Positions 13,861-16,146 of a DNA stretch of 16,146 nt are shown piece after piece. The translations under genes and the position numbers were made by a program. Source of the stretch: Octadecabacter sp. (GTDB taxonomy: Bacteria; Pseudomonadota; Alphaproteobacteria; Rhodobacterales; Rhodobacteraceae); assembly GCA_003533975.1 (NCBI GenBank), contig DQCL01000143.1, positions 3,809-19,954 of the forward strand. The letters run 5' to 3'. Below the pieces are notes generated by a model. That model did not search any database. It was not told where the DNA came from and worked only from the letters and a program-made list of their open reading frames with translations. Each line of letters opens with the position of its first letter. Position 1 is the first letter of the stretch.

Positions 13861-13881
13861 TGCGCCGCTTAGGGCGCATTT
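13861..13881 (+). terminator. Weak hairpin between phosphatase gene and infA
   Basis: TGCGCC (13861-13866) pairs with GGCGCA (13873-13878) around GCTTAG, followed by only TTT. It could be a weak terminator for the hisD cluster or a 5' leader structure of infA. A TTGAAA -35-like hexamer at 13854-13859 just before it leaves both readings open. Confidence 0.35.
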
Positions 13882-13924
13882 ACCCGCTGTCCCCAATATT
13901 GCGGACGTTTTTAATGGAGAGAAC

Positions 13925-14143
13925 ATGGCCAAGGAAGAACTGCTCGAATTTCCAGGCGTCGTAAAAGAACTCTTGCCGAACGCGACATTCCTGGTCGAGC
14001 TGGAAAACGGCCATACGATCATCGCGCATACGGCAGGCAAGATGCGGAAGAACCGTATTCGTGTTCTGGCAGGCGACAAAGTACAGGTCGAAATGACCCC
14101 GTATGATTTGACCAAGGGTCGGATCAACTACCGTTTTAAGTAA
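13925..14143 (+). CDS. infA: Translation initiation factor IF-1
   Basis: A protein of 72 residues, the standard size, forming a single S1-like OB fold that binds the 30S A site during initiation. The sequence is near-canonical: [20 protein letters not shown], then [20 protein letters not shown] and the C-terminal [13 protein letters not shown]. The ATG at 13925 is preceded by GGAGA four bases upstream. The frame open upstream to 13769 overlaps the phosphatase gene and adds no homology. A leader of 121 bases separates it from the phosphatase gene, so infA may have its own promoter in addition to readthrough. Confidence 0.98.
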   Translation: MAKEELLEFPGVVKELLPNATFLVELENGHTIIAHTAGKMRKNRIRVLAGDKVQVEMTPYDLTKGRINYRFK

Positions 14144-14144
14144 A

Positions 14145-14161
14145 GCGAAACGTTGTTTCGC
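14145..14161 (+). other. Stem-loop directly after infA
   Basis: GCGAAAC (14145-14151) and GTTTCGC (14155-14161) form a 7-bp stem with a GTT loop, one base after the infA stop. No T-run follows, so it is not a classical terminator. It may protect or cleave the mRNA 3' end of infA. Confidence 0.4.
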
Positions 14162-14226
14162 GCAGTGTGGGTAAGTGTTTCGCTAGCTGTGAAATGCGGC
14201 CACACCCCATTGCAGGTGAAGCGCTG

Positions 14227-14808
14227 ATGTCGACCGACCTTAAATTTATCTTAGGTTCTGGTTCCCCAAGACGGTTGGAACTGTTGGCGCAGCTCGGCTT
14301 GACGCCAGATGACGTGCGGGCACCAGATATCAACGAAGACCCGATTGGTGCCGAAAAACCGCGTGACTATGTGCGACGGATGGCCCGCCAGAAGGCAGAA
14401 GCGTCTGACTGCGCCGCAGATGAGGTGGTGCTCTGTGCCGATACCACCGTTGCTGTTGGTCGACGCATCTTGGGCAAGCCCGTTGATGCGACCGAGGCTG
14501 AAGCGTTTCTGCGGCTTATGTCTGGCCGTCGTCACAAAGTGATCACTGCGATATCGGTCAGAACACCTAGCGGCGTTCGCGTGAAGGACGTTGTGACGGA
14601 CGTTAAGGTGAAGCGGCTGAGTGACGCAGAAATCACCGGATACATTGCAACCGATGACTGGCGCGGCAAGGCCGGTGGATATGCGATCCAAGGCCCTGCA
14701 AGCGCGTTCATACCGTGGATCTCCGGGTCTTACTCCGCGGTGGTTGGGTTGCCTTTGGCTGAGACCGCGAACTTGTTACAATCATCAGGATTGGAGATTT
14801 GGAAATGA
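14227..14808 (+). CDS. maf: Maf-like nucleoside triphosphate pyrophosphatase (YhdE type)
   Basis: A protein of 193 residues. Maf proteins hydrolyse non-canonical or excess nucleoside triphosphates (dTTP/UTP and modified forms) to monophosphates and have been linked to septum formation. The N-terminal [12 protein letters not shown] carries the SxSPRR phosphate-binding motif. [10 protein letters not shown] gives the acidic metal site, and [15 protein letters not shown] with [14 protein letters not shown] near the C-terminus matches the YhdE (dTTP/UTP) rather than the YceF subgroup. ATG 14227 has AGGTGAA at 14214-14220 six bases upstream and begins just before the motif, so it is preferred over the longer frame from 14167. 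Its TGA overlaps the ATG of the RNase gene by four bases (ATGA). Confidence 0.93.
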   Translation: MSTDLKFILGSGSPRRLELLAQLGLTPDDVRAPDINEDPIGAEKPRDYVRRMARQKAEASDCAADEVVLCADTTVAVGRRILGKPVDATEAEAFLRLMSGRRHKVITAISVRTPSGVRVKDVVTDVKVKRLSDAEITGYIATDDWRGKAGGYAIQGPASAFIPWISGSYSAVVGLPLAETANLLQSSGLEIWK

Positions 14809-15833
14809 AAGGACGTATGATCGTTCTGGACCACATAGGCGACCGTGAAGCGGCTGCACTGCTGGTTGATGGCAAGCTCCAAGATTTGATGATTGATGAT
14901 GACGAAGCACCGCGTCCGGGCGCGATTTTTCGTGCGATTTGTGACCGTCCGCTCAAAGGGCAGGGCGGCATGATGCTGAAGCTTCCTGAAGGCGAGACGG
15001 CTTTCTTACGCCAAGGCAAAGGCCTTGCACCGGGTCAGGCGATTTTGGTGCAGGTCACAGGCTATGCTGACGGTGGCAAAGCGATTCCTGTGACGGACCG
15101 CGTTTTGTTCAAGTCTCGCTACGCCATTGTGACTCCTGGAAAGCCGGGCATAAACGTCAGCCGGTCTATCAAAGACGACGATGTTCGCGAACGTGTTTTG
15201 GCCTGCGCCCACGAAGAGGGCGTGAGCGAAGGGTTCGGTCTGATCCTGCGGTCGTCCTGTGAAGGTGGTGCGGACGAAGACATCATTGAAGATATCGCCG
15301 CGATGGACGCAATGGCGTCCGCTATTATGACTGACAAGGACGGTGTCGCTGAGGCGTTGACGGACGGTGACGGCCCGCATGCGCTTGCGTGGCGTGAATG
15401 GGTTGAACAGGCAACTGTTGTCACTGATGCAGGTGGTTTTGAAGACCAGGGTGTGTTGGACCAAATGGCGACTCTTTCCAGCCCTCGCGTCAGCCTCGAG
15501 GCATCAGCGTTCATGTATGTTGAACCCACACATGCGCTTGTCGCCGTGGACGTGAACACGGGCGGCGATACATCACCAGCGTCATCCCTCAAGGCAAATT
15601 TGGCGGCGTGCAAAGCATTGCCGCGCGCGCTGCGCCTGCGCGGGCTTGGCGGGCAGATCGTGATTGATTTGGCCCCAATGTCCAAAGCGCATCGCAAACA
15701 AATCGAAGCAACCCTGCGTGGTGCGTTTCGCGCTGACAGTATCGATACCGCGCTAGTTGGTTGGACCCCACTTGGTCACTTTGAGCTGCAACGCAAACGT
15801 GAGCGTTTGCCAACGCCTCTTGGTCTTGTCTGA
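14805..15833 (+). CDS. Ribonuclease E/G family protein, short form
   Basis: A protein of 342 residues with the catalytic core of RNase E/G endonucleases, which cut single-stranded RNA in rRNA maturation and mRNA decay. An S1-like region (about 35-100) is followed by the RNase-H-like core. The two metal-binding aspartates are recognisable: Asp249 in [10 protein letters not shown] and Asp288 in IVIDLAPM. The protein stops soon after, at [16 protein letters not shown]. It therefore lacks the Zn-link CPxCxG motif and small domain that hold RNase E/G dimers together, and any degradosome scaffold tail. I think such short forms are typical of this gene order in Rhodobacterales. ATG 14805 overlaps the maf stop, with GGAGA seven bases upstream, and is preferred over TTG 14799. 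Its stop overlaps yacG by one base. Confidence 0.88.
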   Translation: MKGRMIVLDHIGDREAAALLVDGKLQDLMIDDDEAPRPGAIFRAICDRPLKGQGGMMLKLPEGETAFLRQGKGLAPGQAILVQVTGYADGGKAIPVTDRVLFKSRYAIVTPGKPGINVSRSIKDDDVRERVLACAHEEGVSEGFGLILRSSCEGGADEDIIEDIAAMDAMASAIMTDKDGVAEALTDGDGPHALAWREWVEQATVVTDAGGFEDQGVLDQMATLSSPRVSLEASAFMYVEPTHALVAVDVNTGGDTSPASSLKANLAACKALPRALRLRGLGGQIVIDLAPMSKAHRKQIEATLRGAFRADSIDTALVGWTPLGHFELQRKRERLPTPLGLV

Positions 15834-16030
15834 TGGCCTGTCCAATTTGCGATAAAGAGACAATTGCGGCGTTTCGGCCATTTTGCTCAAAGCGTTGCGC
15901 AGATGTAGATTTGGCAAAATGGCTCGGGGGTGGTTACGCAATTCCAAGCAACGATCCCGACGAAATCGATGAGTTGGAGGACGCGCTTGAGAAGGCGAAA
16001 CAAGATCCTGAATTGCCACGCCCTTCCTAA
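15833..16030 (+). CDS. yacG: DNA gyrase inhibitor YacG
   Basis: A protein of 65 residues, the usual size, with one zinc site formed by Cys3, Cys6, Cys18 and Cys22 (CPIC then FCSKRC). The conserved DLAKWLGGGYAIP follows, and the tail is acidic. The E. coli homologue binds the GyrB C-terminus and blocks DNA binding. The start ATG shares a base with the RNase stop (TGATG), so the two are translationally coupled. The role in gyrase control is by homology; the steady linkage to a ribonuclease gene is unexplained. Confidence 0.95.
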   Translation: MACPICDKETIAAFRPFCSKRCADVDLAKWLGGGYAIPSNDPDEIDELEDALEKAKQDPELPRPS

Positions 16031-16106
16031 CTAGACCGGCCTATTTCACCGAATTGAAAGAAGGGTCTGGACAGTCCGTTGCGCCCCGCCTAAAACGCCC
16101 TCACCC

Positions 16107-16123
16107 AAGGGGTTCGCCCCTTT
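16107..16123 (+). terminator. Hairpin after yacG
   Basis: AAGGGG (16107-16112) pairs with CCCCTT (16117-16122) around a TTCG loop, with one more T after it. It is short and its T-run is poor, but it lies between the yacG stop and the next tRNA, where a transcript end is expected. Confidence 0.5.
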
Positions 16124-16127
16124 CCGT

Positions 16128-16146
16128 GCCCGGGTAGCTCAGGGGT
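16128..16146 (+). tRNA. tRNA-Phe, first 19 bases only (cut by window end)
   Basis: GCCCGGG then TAGCTCAGGGGT matches the acceptor and D-arm start of alphaproteobacterial tRNA-Phe. The anticodon lies outside the window, so the amino acid is inferred from the acceptor sequence and from the usual position after yacG. Confidence 0.7.

Noticed and set aside
1..16146. CRISPR array, IS element, toxin-antitoxin or defence system
   Set aside because: No regularly spaced repeats, terminal inverted repeats with transposase, paired small genes of known toxin type, or defence domains are visible on either strand.

Overview
The window looks like a core chromosomal segment of an alphaproteobacterium of the order Rhodobacterales (Roseobacter/Rhodobacter group). 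The best evidence is the run murA - DUF2948 - hisD - UPF0262 - low-molecular-weight phosphatase - infA - maf - short RNase E/G - yacG - tRNA-Phe. I know this order from that group, and DUF2948 and UPF0262 are largely alphaproteobacterial families. Base composition is moderate, about 50-57% G+C in the lines I counted by hand. No plasmid, phage, IS, CRISPR or defence genes are visible.

Left part (1-3506). At the very edge, on the minus strand, lies the 5' half of a glycine riboswitch aptamer. It must control a gene outside the window, most likely gcvT of the glycine cleavage system. Divergent from it is a glycerate 2-kinase (MOFRL/TtuD family), followed by a CPA1 Na+/H+ antiporter. Convergent to these is a small secreted, cysteine-rich protein whose core resembles a WYL-like fold.

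Middle part (3646-8333). This holds tRNA-Gly(TCC) with its promoter, a full MsbA-type ABC exporter half-transporter, a Kbp/YgaU homologue (BON plus LysM) closed by a strong terminator, and a 631-residue acyl-CoA synthetase also closed by a strong terminator.

Accessory patch (8367-9443). A DCC-family (DUF393) gene is cut off after about 38 recognisable residues. Immediately after it, on the opposite strand, is a SAM-dependent methyltransferase that fills the gap up to the 3' end of tRNA-Thr(GGT). This is the one place in the window that looks rearranged. It is most simply read as replacement of a DCC gene by a transferred methyltransferase next to a tRNA gene.

Right part (9530-16146). This is a dense plus-strand cluster with 1- to 4-base overlaps and short gaps: a 49-residue basic protein too short for usual ORF calling, murA (peptidoglycan), DUF2948, hisD (histidine), UPF0262, a low-molecular-weight phosphatase with a variant P-loop, infA (translation initiation), maf (nucleotide house-cleaning), a short RNase E/G family protein and yacG (gyrase inhibitor). 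It ends at a truncated tRNA-Phe. I do not see a convincing new multi-gene system. The points most worth a second look are the edge riboswitch, the DCC/methyltransferase junction, the secreted WYL-like protein, the variant phosphatase P-loop and the Zn-link-less RNase next to YacG.
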